DNA of 64,000 nt from Lachnospiraceae bacterium (GTDB lineage: Bacteria > Bacillota > Clostridia > Lachnospirales > Lachnospiraceae), in assembly GCA_009911035.1 (NCBI GenBank), contig QXWO01000017.1:1-64000 (forward strand), written 5' to 3'. The notes below the pieces were generated by a model that did not search any database, was not told the origin of the DNA, and worked only from the letters and a program-made list of their open reading frames with translations. Made by a program: the position numbers and the translations under genes. Shown here piece after piece: positions 8,315 through 17,449 of this stretch; within the stretch, counting starts at the first letter, position 1, and each line of letters opens with the position of its first letter.

Positions 8315-10822
8315 CTAACCCTCATCTTTAAACAGAAGCGGTGTGATCACCAGCATCAGTACAAATCCGCAGGGATTGCTCAAATGGAAAATCCATTCTA
8401 CAAGTCCTGCCACAGCAACGGCTACTGTCACCACTGCCGGCAGCGCCGCATAAGTTATTCTTCCCTTTTTTTTATGATAATAAATGCAGGACATTACAAA
8501 AGTTACAATTCCCACCAGAACAAATACGATTCCCACTAAAATACCATGGTCATAAGCCACCTGTAAATAAATATTATGAGCGTGGGTGGCTATCTCACCG
8601 TTTTGGAGAAGCGCCCCCATCTCCGTGTGCCCTGTCATATTGAGCTGTTCAATATAAGATTTAAAAATGTCAATACGCCCGTTGGTATAGTCCTTTTCCT
8701 CCACAGCCTCCGCAGGCACCCCTTCCGGCACATAATCTGCCGAAGCTACCAACATAAGATCGTTATTGACTTTTGAGGTCACTTCTTCATTCCGGCTGCC
8801 GGCCTTTGCTGTTTTGTTTTTGTGACGCTCCTGATACTCGGCAATTTCTCCATAAATATCAAAGGTTCCTTCCGGTATTCCGAAAATCTTTTCCGCAAAC
8901 ACGTCGATAAAACGTCCTACCCGCATAAAGTTTTTAGAGTCAAGATGCCTGCCCCGCATGACGTCCTCTGGGCAGTACATGGAATATTCTATCTCATAGA
9001 GAAAGGGCTTGCTTACCAGTATGGGAACATTTCTCTGTACACTGAATGTCACCGGAAGGCAGACGAATACCGACAACGCCAGCATCCCGAAATTTGTCCC
9101 AAAGCACGCAATTTTCTTTCTGCCCTTCCCTTCGCTGGTCAGCGCCACCGCAAACAAAATGGCCGCCGCCACTGCAAAAAATGCCGTTCTTGACATGGTG
9201 AAAAGCATATAGGATGATACCACGCCAAAAAGTACAAGTTCCTTCCAGCAGTCTTTCAATTTACGGCTTTTTGCAAGTTTGTATAACAAAATAACCACCG
9301 CTGCGCACGCTACCATGGTAAGGTATCCGGCAGTTATGGTCACTGTATGGAATATATGCGTATATCTGGCATTCCGGTAAGTGACATAAGGACGGTAAAG
9401 CAGGCAGTATCCCGTAGCATAAACAAACTGGAACAGGATCCCCCTTGCAATATTCACCAGAATCCTCTCTTTGTGCTCCCACATTCCGTAGTTTATATAA
9501 AATAAGGTGAACGATACCGCCATTGCCACTCCCCACCAGCGGCCGTTCCTAAAGAAAATAATCAGCGCAAAAAACAAGGCTGTCAGGCTGGCATAAAACC
9601 AGGAAGGGCTTGCCAGTTTCCGTTTCCATAAACCAATCACTGTACGTATGATTATCAGCCCCAGCAAAATAGCAATCCATACCGTATATTTCAAAACCTG
9701 CACTGCCAGCTCATCCATCTCTTCCGTAAGATGGGTCTGGTAATAATGATAACCATAGATCCCTGCCCCGGCAAGGTAAATGAGATTATACAGGTTCACT
9801 ATCTCCTTCAATTTAAACATGGCAATGACTGCCAGGGCAAACCAGATCATTTCCTTCCGCTCTGCCACCGAATGGTGAATATCATACAAACCGCTCATGT
9901 ATTCACAGCATCCGGCAATGGCTCCTGCAACTGCCACCGACTGGAACAAATCCCCCCTATGGCTTTTCAAATAATCCAAAGTAAAGACCGCCTGATGGCC
10001 GTCCCTGTTATGATTGATCCCGTAAAATAAAATTCCTCCAAGCAAAAGGATGCTGACGGCATACACCGTATTATCCAAAAGGTAGCTGCCGAACGCCCCC
10101 ATGAAAACTGCACCAAGACAGACTGCCATCCCTGCTGCCACAATGGGATTTGCCACTGTCTTAAAGACCTTCTCCACTGTGGTAAGAGGGTCCTCCTTCC
10201 CCTTATACCACCTGCGGACCGCCAGGATTCCCAGCGCTGCTGCCGCAAAAATCAAAAGGCCAAGCACAAGTACCCTGGTCTTCCTAAGGGGCATGCTGTA
10301 ATGATAGCCCGCTGTAAGGGTCATTCCCCCTACCTCGGAATCTGCATAATACATGGTCCCCAGAAAAGGCATCTCCTCCGGTGAAAACATCTCACAGCCT
10401 GCAAAAATCTCCGATTTATTTCCCTGCAAAATCACGTAGTACATTTTTCCCACTTCCATATCCACGTCAATGGATGCGTACTGAAAGCCGGGAAGGTTTT
10501 CATAATCAATGACCACTTTTTCCTCACAGATCATCTGCCACTGTTCATCCAGAATCCTAAGAAAAAAGCTCTCCCCCGTGCAGTTTCCCCCAAGATATAC
10601 CGAAATCGTATCCATGTGGTCATACTGGGCCGTGATCGTCTGTAATACCGTCTTTTCCTCGTTGATTACTTCTGTCACTGTCCCTGTAGACAGGGCAACC
10701 TCCGTGGAAACCTGCTCCTGCCATATCCGCAGAGGCCACAGCGATGCCAGTAGGCATACCGCCGCTATCACAATTACCGCCTGTATTGCTTTACTTTTAT
10801 ATACAATCTTCTTCATCTTCAT
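8315..10822 (-). CDS. O-antigen ligase/polymerase-like membrane protein
   Basis: Very large integral membrane protein, 835 residues. Seen: an N-terminal signal-anchor helix (residues about 8-30), an extracytoplasmic domain of roughly 150 residues rich in beta-type sequence, then about a dozen hydrophobic helices. A long extracytoplasmic loop between late helices holds NKTAKAGSRNEEVTSK, followed by a THAHNIYLQVAYDHGILVG segment of the Wzy_C/WaaL type. Predicted to polymerise the glycan or ligate it to an acceptor outside the membrane; PglL-type protein O-oligosaccharyltransferases share this fold. ATG at 10822 follows AGGA and lies about 28 bases after the start site predicted for the promoter at 10857-10885. 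It is the first gene of the initiation operon. Confidence 0.78.
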   Translation of the reverse strand: MKMKKIVYKSKAIQAVIVIAAVCLLASLWPLRIWQEQVSTEVALSTGTVTEVINEEKTVLQTITAQYDHMDTISVYLGGNCTGESFFLRILDEQWQMICEEKVVIDYENLPGFQYASIDVDMEVGKMYYVILQGNKSEIFAGCEMFSPEEMPFLGTMYYADSEVGGMTLTAGYHYSMPLRKTRVLVLGLLIFAAAALGILAVRRWYKGKEDPLTTVEKVFKTVANPIVAAGMAVCLGAVFMGAFGSYLLDNTVYAVSILLLGGILFYGINHNRDGHQAVFTLDYLKSHRGDLFQSVAVAGAIAGCCEYMSGLYDIHHSVAERKEMIWFALAVIAMFKLKEIVNLYNLIYLAGAGIYGYHYYQTHLTEEMDELAVQVLKYTVWIAILLGLIIIRTVIGLWKRKLASPSWFYASLTALFFALIIFFRNGRWWGVAMAVSFTLFYINYGMWEHKERILVNIARGILFQFVYATGYCLLYRPYVTYRNARYTHIFHTVTITAGYLTMVACAAVVILLYKLAKSRKLKDCWKELVLFGVVSSYMLFTMSRTAFFAVAAAILFAVALTSEGKGRKKIACFGTNFGMLALSVFVCLPVTFSVQRNVPILVSKPFLYEIEYSMYCPEDVMRGRHLDSKNFMRVGRFIDVFAEKIFGIPEGTFDIYGEIAEYQERHKNKTAKAGSRNEEVTSKVNNDLMLVASADYVPEGVPAEAVEEKDYTNGRIDIFKSYIEQLNMTGHTEMGALLQNGEIATHAHNIYLQVAYDHGILVGIVFVLVGIVTFVMSCIYYHKKKGRITYAALPAVVTVAVAVAGLVEWIFHLSNPCGFVLMLVITPLLFKDEG

Positions 10823-10856
10823 ACCTGTCCTGTTATACAACTTCTTATGCATTGGT

Positions 10857-10885
10857 AGTATATCACAGTTGCCTTTAATTATCAA
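10857..10885 (-). promoter_or_regulatory. Sigma-A promoter for the O-antigen ligase/PglFEC operon
   Basis: On the minus strand, TTGATA (10885-10880), a 17-base spacer and TATACT (10862-10857). It overlaps the last codons of the upstream DUF6020-like gene, so it is a promoter internal to the leftward gene series. It lets the 10822-to-81 genes be expressed separately from the flippase arm. The predicted start site is near 10850. Confidence 0.75.
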
Positions 10886-12806
10886 ATTTTACATAATTTT
10901 CCTGTATCTCCAGAATAAGAAGCGGCACCACGATCCACAAGAACACCACATACCGCACCAGATAAGTTGGCCCCAGAATAACAGTCAGCCACACCAGCAG
11001 CGGCAGCACAAACGGCAGCACGCTCCGCCATCTTTCCTGATAGCACAAAAAGCCCATCCCAAAAGCCATCATCCAGAACAGAAAGCCGGGTGAAAACAGC
11101 ATGGAAACCACAGGTATTTTCTGCTGAGCGATTTCCAGCGACATTTTCCGGTAAATCTCATCCAGCCAGGGAATTTTACTTTCCCTTGTTCCGGGCTGCT
11201 CCACCTCATAGCCAAAGTAAGAACTGTCCCCATAAGTATACGTAAACACCGAATTTCCACGGTAAACATCAATGACCGTATCCGGATACCAGAATCCATA
11301 GGAAGTCATGAACCAGGCGTTCAGATAGGTAAAGGGATGGGTCATCCCCCACTGAAGCCACAGTCTCAAAAAGCTCCCTTTATCCTCCTTAAATGCTTCA
11401 TTATTAAAATGAATCTTTACGCCGTCAGAAACCTTTGGCGTATACCTTTCCAGCGCTTCCTTGGGCAGGTATTTGTATAAAATCTCCTTGTCATTTGCCG
11501 AAAGCCCGTCTTTTTCATCTGCATACACCCGGGCCATCTGGCTGATGGGCACTGTAAGCATCTCCTGATTTTCCGAATCATCCGCCCCAAAACCAAGGGT
11601 AAGGGCACTATTGAGCGCCCCATACAAAATAACAACAGCGCCAAAATAAACGGCTGTCTGTAAAAAATACCTGCGCAGGCCAAGTACCAGAATCACTATA
11701 AAAACCAGAAATGCGTAAACACCATTGTGGCGCAAAAGCATCATCATCAAAGAAGCCCCTGCCAGAAGAAATGCAGAACTGTATCTGTACAGGCCTGTGC
11801 TTTTTATATCTCCCTCCTCCTGCTCCTTACGCTTTTTCCTGATCCGGGGCAGAAACTTGTCGGGTTCCCTGCACAAATCCTGCAAAAGCAGTACCATGAC
11901 AAGTAGCATTCCCGTAAAAAGCCCATCCTTTGCAGAGCAGAGAGAAAACATCACCAGAACCGGGCACAGTCCGAAATACAGGGTAAGGCAAATGCGCCCT
12001 GCCTTTCCCAGTCCTCTTTCTTTTAACTTTTCCACACACCAGGCAAACAAAAATGACATCACTGTCATTTGAAAGACGGTATAACATGCAATTCCCAGAT
12101 TATAAGAGTCCGTCAGCTTATACACAAGCTGGATAATCCCCCCTAAAAGGAGCACATGCAAAAGAGGATGGTGCGTAGAAAAATTCCGGGTAACCACCTG
12201 CATATACTCGTCCTGGGCATCATACACAAAAAACCCCGGATAAACAGCCAGGAACACGGGCAGATAGCAAAGCAGTATGGCGCCTGTCCTAAGAACAAGG
12301 CACTGCCACCCTCTTCCCTTTTTCTCCTGCTCCCCCCCGGACAGTCCCCTGTCAGCCTTACGCACAACAGGTCTGTGGCAAACCTGCATTTTCCCGGAAA
12401 CTTCCCTGTGCTTCCCATCCTCTGCCGCTTTCCGGCTTCCTGTTTTGCCCAGCAAATCCCAGCAATACCGCACCACAATTGCAGAAATCACTGCCAGTGC
12501 CGCTATTGCCGCCCACAGCCCCATTTCTTTAAAGGGTACGCTCCCCTTTAAATCCAGCCTTGTGCCAAACACCATGCATAAAGAAAAAAGCAGGCCAAAA
12601 CCTCCTGGCAGGAACCATCTTTTCAAGCTTCCTTGAAAACCGCTCTCAAAAATTCTTCCCATCAGCCAGAACAAAAAAAGAAATACAAAAACAGAAACTG
12701 CGCTATTTGTATACCCCAGATAATCCCCTTTAATATGAAGCATAAAAGGCAGCGCACATGTGCCGGCAAAGGCCAGTGCTGCTGCTGCCAGATTTTTATT
12801 CCTCAT
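10875..12806 (-). CDS. DUF6020-like multi-span membrane protein (possible GT-C glycosyltransferase)
   Basis: About 643 residues with around 12 hydrophobic segments. A hydrophilic insert of roughly 50 residues (near 125-175) precedes FLAVYPGFFVYDAQDEY and FSTHHPLLHVLLLGG. These resemble the first extracytoplasmic loop of GT-C-like DUF6020 proteins, where acidic residues (here DAQDE) may be catalytic. A second long loop near 425-500 carries VPISQMARVYADE. I favour ATG at 12806, which has GGAAG six bases upstream and overlaps the preceding stop (12796); an ATG five codons earlier is possible. It probably acts on a polyprenyl-phosphate sugar made by the adjacent GtrB-like enzyme (inference). Function not shown. 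Confidence 0.7.
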   Translation of the reverse strand: MRNKNLAAAALAFAGTCALPFMLHIKGDYLGYTNSAVSVFVFLFLFWLMGRIFESGFQGSLKRWFLPGGFGLLFSLCMVFGTRLDLKGSVPFKEMGLWAAIAALAVISAIVVRYCWDLLGKTGSRKAAEDGKHREVSGKMQVCHRPVVRKADRGLSGGEQEKKGRGWQCLVLRTGAILLCYLPVFLAVYPGFFVYDAQDEYMQVVTRNFSTHHPLLHVLLLGGIIQLVYKLTDSYNLGIACYTVFQMTVMSFLFAWCVEKLKERGLGKAGRICLTLYFGLCPVLVMFSLCSAKDGLFTGMLLVMVLLLQDLCREPDKFLPRIRKKRKEQEEGDIKSTGLYRYSSAFLLAGASLMMMLLRHNGVYAFLVFIVILVLGLRRYFLQTAVYFGAVVILYGALNSALTLGFGADDSENQEMLTVPISQMARVYADEKDGLSANDKEILYKYLPKEALERYTPKVSDGVKIHFNNEAFKEDKGSFLRLWLQWGMTHPFTYLNAWFMTSYGFWYPDTVIDVYRGNSVFTYTYGDSSYFGYEVEQPGTRESKIPWLDEIYRKMSLEIAQQKIPVVSMLFSPGFLFWMMAFGMGFLCYQERWRSVLPFVLPLLVWLTVILGPTYLVRYVVFLWIVVPLLILEIQENYVKFDN

Positions 12807-13755
12807 GATCTTCTTCCACATTCTTTCCGGTCATTTCCCGTATCACATACTGGGGCGAATTGTTCATGGAAATATACATCCTTCCCATGTACTCGCCTAC
12901 CAGCCCCAGCATCAGCATCAACATGCCTCCCATAAACACCAACACCGACATAAGTGCGCTGAATCCCGTCACAAGCCCCGGCGGATTGATAAATATCTTC
13001 TTAATGATCGTGTAAATCCCATAAGCAAATCCTAAAAAAGCGCAGACTGCACCTGTCACCGTGGCCACCCGTAAAGGCTTCACACTAAACGCCGTAAAAC
13101 CGTTAAACCAAAGGTTCAGAAGTTTTCCCAGGGTGTAGCCGGAAACCCCTGCCTGCCTGTCCCTATGCTCCACTTCCACATTAATGATATTTTTGGTAGT
13201 GCGCAGCACCAGCCCAATCACGTAGGGGTAGGCATACTGATAGCGGATCATCTCCTCCACCACAAACCGCCTGGCGGCAAAATAGCTGGAAACGTATAGC
13301 TCCTTCGGCTTTCCCAGCATGACCCTTGTCATCAGTTCATTGACATGGCTCCCCCAGTTGCGGAAACTGGAGTGATGCTTATGAGCATACTTTGCATAAA
13401 CCACATCGGCCCCCTGCTCTATCCCCCGAATAAGTTTGTCCGCCTCCTGTGCAGGGGTCTGCCCGTCGTCGTCCAGACAGATAATGATATCGCCTTTTAC
13501 ATAATGGAACCCCGCCATCAAAGCGCTGTGCTGTCCGAAGTTTTTCGCCAGATCAATTCCCGTTATCCGGCCGTCCTCCCCGCAAAGCTCTCTAATAGTG
13601 TCAAAGGTTCCATCCGGCGAACAGTCGTTGACCAGCACAATCTCATATTCATAATCCTGTACTTTTCCCATGATTTCCCGGATTTCCTTTACAACTCCGG
13701 GCAGTGTTGCCTGAGAGCGGTAACAGGGAATCACGAAACTGATTAATTTTTTCAC
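12796..13755 (-). CDS. GtrB/ArnC-like polyprenyl-phosphate glycosyltransferase (GT2)
   Basis: GT2 enzyme, 319 residues, predicted to make an undecaprenyl-phosphate-linked monosaccharide on the inner membrane face for use by GT-C enzymes outside. Seen: FVIPCYRSQATLP, VNDCSPDGTFD, NFGQHSALMAGF, the DXD-type CLDDDGQTP near 93-101, RDRQAGVSGYTLGKL, and two C-terminal membrane helices (about 225-250 and 260-290). The start codon is GTG at 13755 with GGAGG six bases upstream, one base after the acetyltransferase stop. It sits in the middle of three large multi-span proteins, which fits the donor-sugar role. Sugar identity is unknown. Confidence 0.88.
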   Translation of the reverse strand: MKKLISFVIPCYRSQATLPGVVKEIREIMGKVQDYEYEIVLVNDCSPDGTFDTIRELCGEDGRITGIDLAKNFGQHSALMAGFHYVKGDIIICLDDDGQTPAQEADKLIRGIEQGADVVYAKYAHKHHSSFRNWGSHVNELMTRVMLGKPKELYVSSYFAARRFVVEEMIRYQYAYPYVIGLVLRTTKNIINVEVEHRDRQAGVSGYTLGKLLNLWFNGFTAFSVKPLRVATVTGAVCAFLGFAYGIYTIIKKIFINPPGLVTGFSALMSVLVFMGGMLMLMLGLVGEYMGRMYISMNNSPQYVIREMTGKNVEEDHEE

Positions 13756-13756
13756 T

Positions 13757-14359
13757 TTATGCCTCCTGCCGTCTTTCCCCGTCCCCCAACGCGCCCTGGC
13801 ACTGCTCCGGGGTATCCGGGTTGATCACAGCCATATAAATTACATCCTTATAGCATCCTTCCAGAAAAACCTCATCCTTTAAATAGGCTTCCTTTACAAA
13901 TCCTGCCTTTTCATAGCTTCCCAGCGCCTGTCCGTTTTCCGCAAGGACCCGGAGCATCAGTTTATGAAGTCCGGCCCTGTGAAATCCATAGGAAATCATC
14001 AGCCTGGCCGCCTGGGTGCCGTAGCCTTTTCCCAGCGCCTGCTCCTCCCCTATGAAAATCCCGTACTCCGCCTTATTATGGTTTCTGTCGATATCCCGCA
14101 GGTAAACACTTCCAACCGGCTCATCCCCTTCTTTGGTGCAGATGATAAACTGCACAGCCTTCCCCGTATCGATCATGGTCTTTGTCCAGTTTTCATGTCC
14201 CTGTCGGGTAAAAGGCTTCTGGTAAATAAAGTTCCGGCGGACAAAATCCGTATTACGCCACTTTATAATATTGTCAGTATCCGATCCATCCATAGGGCGC
14301 AGATAAATATCCTGCCCTTCCATCACAAATCCTTTTTCCCTGACCGCTTCTATTCCCAT
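13757..14359 (-). CDS. GNAT N-acetyltransferase (RimJ/WecD/PseH-like)
   Basis: GNAT enzyme of 200 residues. Seen: IYLRPMDGSDTDNIIKWRN at the start of the fold, VGSVYLRDIDRNHNKAEYGIFIG, and the acetyl-CoA loop ALGKGYGTQAARLM near 112-125, then LRVLAENGQALGSYEKAGF. This form is shared by enzymes acetylating 4-amino sugars (PseH, WecD-like) and by RimL. It lies just after the 630-residue membrane protein (its ATG overlaps that stop by 10 bases) and close to the WecE-type aminotransferase, so acetylation of that enzyme's 4-amino-sugar product is the simplest guess. It could instead serve as the missing PseH. GAGG lies seven bases before the ATG. Confidence 0.82.
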   Translation of the reverse strand: MGIEAVREKGFVMEGQDIYLRPMDGSDTDNIIKWRNTDFVRRNFIYQKPFTRQGHENWTKTMIDTGKAVQFIICTKEGDEPVGSVYLRDIDRNHNKAEYGIFIGEEQALGKGYGTQAARLMISYGFHRAGLHKLMLRVLAENGQALGSYEKAGFVKEAYLKDEVFLEGCYKDVIYMAVINPDTPEQCQGALGDGERRQEA

Positions 14360-16242
14360 TGCTGATCCTCTTTTGCTCCGTTCCCATCCTTCAATGCGCC
14401 TATGTCCCCGCCCTTTTCTGCGGCCTCGACCCGGTAAATCTCAAAAACATCCGCCACCGTATCCGCCAGCGATACCTTCACAGGCGTTCCATGGTCTTCA
14501 TAATAGGCCGCCAGCCACTGCATATCCTCTGTATTTTTTCGCACAAAATAAACATTTTCCTTATCCCTAAGCGCCTGCTCCATATTCTCTATGCCAAATG
14601 CCGCCAGTTTTTTCCTCTGAAGCGGGCTCTTACAGGCCCATCCTCCCATAATATCATAATTGTCAAGAGAATTGTCCACATCCGCAAACATTTTTTCCGA
14701 GTAGGGAACAGAGTCGTGGGCAACGGAAGAATACACATCTATGAGATAAAAATTTCCTGCATTTTCCTCCGAAGAAAGCCTGTCATACAACTCCCTGTAG
14801 AGTCCGTTCACCGCTTCCCTCTCCTTTTGTCTTGCAGACACCATTTCCATCCCCTCAGGCAGCGTATTTAGGGCCAGCAGGCCAAATCCTGCCGCCAGAG
14901 CCAGTGCCCAGGCATTCTTTACCTTCCTGCAGCAGATCCTCTGCCAGTGAACCAGGAGCATTGCCCCCAGAATACAAAGTTCCATCAGATACAGGGAATG
15001 GGTAATCCGCTCCGGCGCCCGCTCCCGCATCAAAATATACATCCAAAGGAGCGTCCTTACCAGAAAAAGGAACGCCAGCTTCCAGACGGCTCCCAGTATG
15101 TTTTTAAAATAAGTGACTTTCCCTTCTTGCTGTATCTTATTTCCCGCATATTTTCTGGGAACAGCCAGCCCAAGCACCCCAACATATCCAAGGATGACCG
15201 CATAGTTCCACGGATAATCGCTTCCCACAGCTCCCTGCCCGTGCAAAAAGCGGTACAGATAGGCGCCCAGCACCCCCGAAAGCTTCTCTGTAAAAGGGGT
15301 TTCTGCACTTTTATTCCTGCCTGCGTATTCCGCGATTTCCCCCACCATTACCTCGTCAATTTCTTCATCCATGCCGAAGTTATAGTTATCTAACAGAATC
15401 TTCTCCTGCTCCGACAATCCAATGCTTTCGTAAAATGCCTGATGCGCTCCGAATTCCGGCGGCGCCTGAAAGTCATACAATTCCGTCCTGTTGTTAAAAA
15501 ATTCCGTGAAAGTGCGCCATTCTTTAGAGCTGTAGGCAATTTCGTGGGCAGCCTGTCCGGCCAGAATCCCGGCCAGGATCAGACCGATAACCGTCAGATA
15601 TTTAAAAGCATGTTCCTTTGTAAAAATTTTCTCCTCGCTCCCCCACTTTGCAGCCCCTGCCACACAAATCATAGGCAGCACCAAAAGAAGCATTTCCGAA
15701 CGCACCAGATAAGCCGCCGACACCAGCATAACCGCCGGGATATTTTTAAGGATAAATTTCTTCGGCCCAAGTTCCATGTCCGTGGTATAAAACCAGAAGG
15801 CCGCTCCTGCCCCAAGCAAAGTGCATGTTACCGTGTACTGGGCAAACACCAGATGCTCCAGAAACAGCCCGGTAAAAAGCATGCTCTCCACAAACACTGC
15901 CAGAAGTTTGCCCGGCAGCGTCGCGGCAAATCCAAGACTCCTTTTTACAATCAGGAAAAACATCCCATAATGGCAGATACACAAAAACAGCCCATACCAG
16001 GGAATATCTCCCGCCGCTCTGTAAAACAGGCTGATAAAGGCGCTGACAGGCCAGAGCATTTGGATATTGTGCCCCTCCGGCGTTCCCGTATAAACGCCTG
16101 CCAGAATATCCTTCATCAGTACATCGTCATTTAAATCATAAAAATAATCAAACTTAAATCCCGTAAATAATACCAGTGCGGCAAGGGCAGCAAGGGCAAT
16201 TATCCAGTTTTCATATTTTTTGAGCTGATATTTAACACCCAT
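14350..16242 (-). CDS. Large multi-span membrane protein, unknown function
   Basis: A protein of 630 residues that I do not recognise to family level. Seen: about 11-12 hydrophobic segments over residues 12-460. An early extracytoplasmic loop has FDYFYDLNDDVLMKDILAG with several acidic residues, as in GT-C enzymes. A hydrophilic region near 225-300 follows, and the C-terminal soluble part of about 150 residues contains FYLIDVYSSVAHDSVPY and a C-terminal acidic tail. AAGGA lies five bases before ATG. The layout (N-terminal helices with an acidic first loop, C-terminal exodomain) is like that of the 612-residue protein at 17450. Possibly a GT-C glycosyltransferase using the polyprenyl-phosphate sugar of the GtrB-like neighbour (inference). 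Confidence 0.65.
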   Translation of the reverse strand: MGVKYQLKKYENWIIALAALAALVLFTGFKFDYFYDLNDDVLMKDILAGVYTGTPEGHNIQMLWPVSAFISLFYRAAGDIPWYGLFLCICHYGMFFLIVKRSLGFAATLPGKLLAVFVESMLFTGLFLEHLVFAQYTVTCTLLGAGAAFWFYTTDMELGPKKFILKNIPAVMLVSAAYLVRSEMLLLVLPMICVAGAAKWGSEEKIFTKEHAFKYLTVIGLILAGILAGQAAHEIAYSSKEWRTFTEFFNNRTELYDFQAPPEFGAHQAFYESIGLSEQEKILLDNYNFGMDEEIDEVMVGEIAEYAGRNKSAETPFTEKLSGVLGAYLYRFLHGQGAVGSDYPWNYAVILGYVGVLGLAVPRKYAGNKIQQEGKVTYFKNILGAVWKLAFLFLVRTLLWMYILMRERAPERITHSLYLMELCILGAMLLVHWQRICCRKVKNAWALALAAGFGLLALNTLPEGMEMVSARQKEREAVNGLYRELYDRLSSEENAGNFYLIDVYSSVAHDSVPYSEKMFADVDNSLDNYDIMGGWACKSPLQRKKLAAFGIENMEQALRDKENVYFVRKNTEDMQWLAAYYEDHGTPVKVSLADTVADVFEIYRVEAAEKGGDIGALKDGNGAKEDQQWE

Positions 16243-17362
16243 AAAATTCCTTTACTTTTCCCGCAATATATCTGACCTGTTCTTCCGTAAGCTGATAAAA
16301 CATGGGAAGCCGCAGCAGCCTTTCGCTCTCTATGGTAGTATACTTGTCCTCCCCGCAAAACCGCCCGAACTTTATCCCGGCCGGAGCCGAATGGAGGGGT
16401 ACATAATGGAATACCGACAACACATCATTTTCCTTCATAAAATTGATTAGCCTGGTGCGTTCTTCCATATCCTTTGTTTTGATATAAAACATATGTCCGT
16501 TATGGACGCACTCCCTGGGTACCACAGGCAGCTCAATCAGCCCTGCTTCTTTTAAAGGCAGAAGCAATTTCTGATACAGGTTCCACCTTGCGATCCGGGT
16601 GCTGTTGATCTCATCAGCCATTTCAAGCTGGGCATACAGGTAGGCCGCATTCATGTCGCTGGGCAGATAAGAAGAACCAAAGTCCTGCCACCGGTACTTG
16701 TCCACCTGTCCACGGAAATACCGGCTCCTGTCGGTTCCCTTTTCCCTTAAGATTTCCGCCTTTTCAATATAAGCACTGTCCCTTATGAGAAGGGCGCCGC
16801 CCTCTCCCATGCTGAAATTTTTAGTTTCATGAAAGCTGAAACACCCGAAATCCCCGATGGTGCCAAGAGGTTTCCCTTTATAGGTACACATCATTGCCTG
16901 TGCCGCATCCTCCACTACCTTTAAATCGTAACGTCTGGCAATGTCCATGATCCGGTCCATCTCACAGGCAACCCCTGCATAATGCACCACGAAAACAGCC
17001 TTTGTCCTCTCCGTAACGGCAGCTTCGATTAAATTTTCATCAATATTCATAGTGTCCGGACGGATATCCACAAAAACAGCCTTCGCCCCCCGCAGCACAA
17101 AAGCATCCGCTGTAGAAACAAAAGTATAGGAAGGAAGGATGACCTCATCCCCCTCCTTAAAGTCACACAAAAGCGCCGCCATCTCAAGGGCATGGGTACA
17201 GGAAGTGGTAAGCAGACACTTGGCCGTCCCCGTAATTTTTTCCAGATATTCACTGCATTTTCTGGTAAAGATCCCGTCCCCGCAAATGTGCATATTGTCC
17301 ACAGCTTCCTTTACATATTCCATCTCACGCCCTGTAAAAGGCGGAACATTAAACCGGATCAT
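16232..17362 (-). CDS. WecE/RffA-type sugar aminotransferase
   Basis: PLP-dependent DegT-family aminotransferase, 376 residues. Seen: MIRFNVPPFTGREMEYVKEA and CGDGIFTRKCSEYLE at the N terminus, LTTSCTHALEMAAL, the PLP segment VVEDAAQAMMCTYKGKPLG, and the Schiff-base Lys in SFHETKNFSMGEGGA near 182-196. These are hallmarks of WecE/RffA, which aminates dTDP-4-keto-6-deoxyglucose to the 4-amino-galactose. ATG at 17362 has GGAGG six bases upstream and begins exactly at the family's conserved N terminus; the longer open frame is not used. It overlaps the start of the next gene by 11 bases. No RmlA/RmlB is seen in the window, so its keto-sugar is either made elsewhere or comes from the PglF-like enzyme. 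Confidence 0.88.
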   Translation of the reverse strand: MIRFNVPPFTGREMEYVKEAVDNMHICGDGIFTRKCSEYLEKITGTAKCLLTTSCTHALEMAALLCDFKEGDEVILPSYTFVSTADAFVLRGAKAVFVDIRPDTMNIDENLIEAAVTERTKAVFVVHYAGVACEMDRIMDIARRYDLKVVEDAAQAMMCTYKGKPLGTIGDFGCFSFHETKNFSMGEGGALLIRDSAYIEKAEILREKGTDRSRYFRGQVDKYRWQDFGSSYLPSDMNAAYLYAQLEMADEINSTRIARWNLYQKLLLPLKEAGLIELPVVPRECVHNGHMFYIKTKDMEERTRLINFMKENDVLSVFHYVPLHSAPAGIKFGRFCGEDKYTTIESERLLRLPMFYQLTEEQVRYIAGKVKEFYGC

Positions 17363-17449
17363 TTCGTACCTCCACTTTCTCCTGCCGTACCTGCGGCATA
17401 GTAACAGCACCAATCATCGGACAAAATGTCCGGTGAAAACGCACCAATT

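Noticed and set aside
10509-11093. Plus-strand open frame of 194 codons, and many similar antisense frames across 1-34 kb
   Set aside because: They are antisense shadows of well-supported genes, have no family motifs and have no ribosome-binding sites.
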